The notes under the pieces are model-generated. The model was not told the DNA's origin and searched no databases. It worked only from the letters and a program-made list of their open reading frames with translations. The position numbers and the translations under genes were made by a program. 6,019 bases of DNA from Deltaproteobacteria bacterium (GTDB taxonomy: Bacteria; Desulfobacterota; Binatia; DP-6): assembly GCA_005879245.1 (NCBI GenBank), contig VBLA01000211.1, forward strand, positions 1 through 6,019, given 5' to 3'. Every line of letters starts with the position of its first letter. The first letter of the stretch is position 1. Below are positions 5,750 to 6,019 of the stretch, piece by piece.

Positions 5750-5766
5750 CCTGGCTCCCGGCCAGG
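5750..5766 (-). terminator. Hairpin downstream of the GHMP kinase gene
   Basis: CCTGGC-TCCCG-GCCAGG is a perfect 6-bp stem with a 5-base loop, beginning about 34 bases after the GHMP kinase stop. On the minus strand it is followed by ATGCATCTCT, which is only weakly T-rich, so termination there is plausible but not demonstrated. Confidence 0.35.
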
Positions 5767-5800
5767 CATTCAGGGAAGCATGGCCGGGCCGCGTGACGCG

Positions 5801-6019
5801 CTAGCCGAGGGCGACCTCCGGCCGGAGGATCGAGCAGCCAGCGTCGCGGTAGGCCGTCTCCAGGGCAGGATACTCGGCGTCGTCGCGCATCACCCCGAGG
5901 ACAGATCCGCCCGAGCCGCAGAACTTGACCGCGGCGCCCCGACGGCGGCCGACGGCCACCAGCTCGTGGTCCCGCGCTGTCAGATTCCAGATCGATGCGC
6001 GCACGTCGAAGTTGCGGTC
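5801..6019 (-). CDS. GHMP-family kinase, C-terminal fragment (N-terminus off the right edge)
   Basis: The last 72 residues of a protein that enters from the right edge and stops with TAG at 5803-5801. The fragment begins DRNFDVRASIWNL and contains GAAVKFCGSGGSVLG (residues about 31-45), matching the C-terminal glycine-rich motif (GAaaKfsGSGGavvg) of GHMP kinases, followed by YRDAGCSIL, the usual 'L...y..aGf.i' ending. The family (galacto-, homoserine, mevalonate and phosphomevalonate kinases, with glucuronokinases and heptose kinases) phosphorylates small metabolites with ATP in the cytosol. The motif is closest, from memory, to glucuronokinase/mevalonate-kinase-like members, but the substrate cannot be assigned without the N-terminal ATP-binding half. 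A GTG codon at 6004 is internal: the frame is open and homologous upstream of it, so it is not a start. Confidence 0.8.
   Translation of the reverse strand, partial: DRNFDVRASIWNLTARDHELVAVGRRRGAAVKFCGSGGSVLGVMRDDAEYPALETAYRDAGCSILRPEVALG

Noticed and set aside
5708..5800. 8-bp direct repeat GTGACGCG at 5708-5715 and 5793-5800 as attachment-site or transposon footprint
   Set aside because: Too short, with no integrase, transposase or matching terminal inverted repeats in between; chance is adequate in this base composition.

Overview
The window is GC-rich bacterial chromosomal DNA with no mobile element, CRISPR array, tRNA or rRNA that I can see. Base composition, a cytosolic tandem-GAF hybrid sensor kinase, and a secreted small-domain protein of a type I associate with deltaproteobacterial or Binatia/Rokubacteria-like environmental genomes suggest a GC-rich soil or sediment bacterium. 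That taxonomic placement is a weak inference, because no phylogenetic marker is present.

Layout, left to right. (1) Bases 1-377, minus: the N-terminal part of an XRE-type helix-turn-helix regulator that runs off the left edge. (2) Bases 378-559: a divergent intergenic region with a perfect 7-bp inverted repeat (TGTCAAG-N10-CTTGACA). (3) Bases 560-1390, plus: uroporphyrinogen-III synthase (hemD). (4) Bases 1409-3721, minus and convergent with hemD across only 18 bp: a 770-aa soluble hybrid histidine kinase (GAF-GAF-HisKA-HATPase-REC). (5) Bases 3722-3872: an intergenic stretch with two abutting palindromes and a strong GC hairpin. (6) Bases 3873-4631, minus: a 252-aa exported protein of unknown function. 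(7) Bases 4632-4905: non-coding, with a plausible extended -10 promoter. (8) Bases 4906-5628, minus: a TSUP (TauE/SafE-like) membrane permease. (9) Bases 5629-5800: non-coding, with a cluster of GTTAG motifs and a candidate promoter. (10) Bases 5801-6019, minus: the C-terminal end of a GHMP-family small-molecule kinase that runs off the right edge.

The four minus-strand genes from 6019 down to 1409 lie in one direction, but gaps of 151-274 bp carrying promoter-like and hairpin elements suggest separate transcription units. I see no shared pathway linking heme synthesis, signalling, export and sugar/isoprenoid phosphorylation; this looks like ordinary chromosomal neighbourhood. The least ordinary items are the secreted cysteine-containing protein, the dyad between the XRE gene and hemD, and a 9-bp motif (GGACGCCGT) found three times, each time in non-coding DNA around the secreted gene and the kinase gene.
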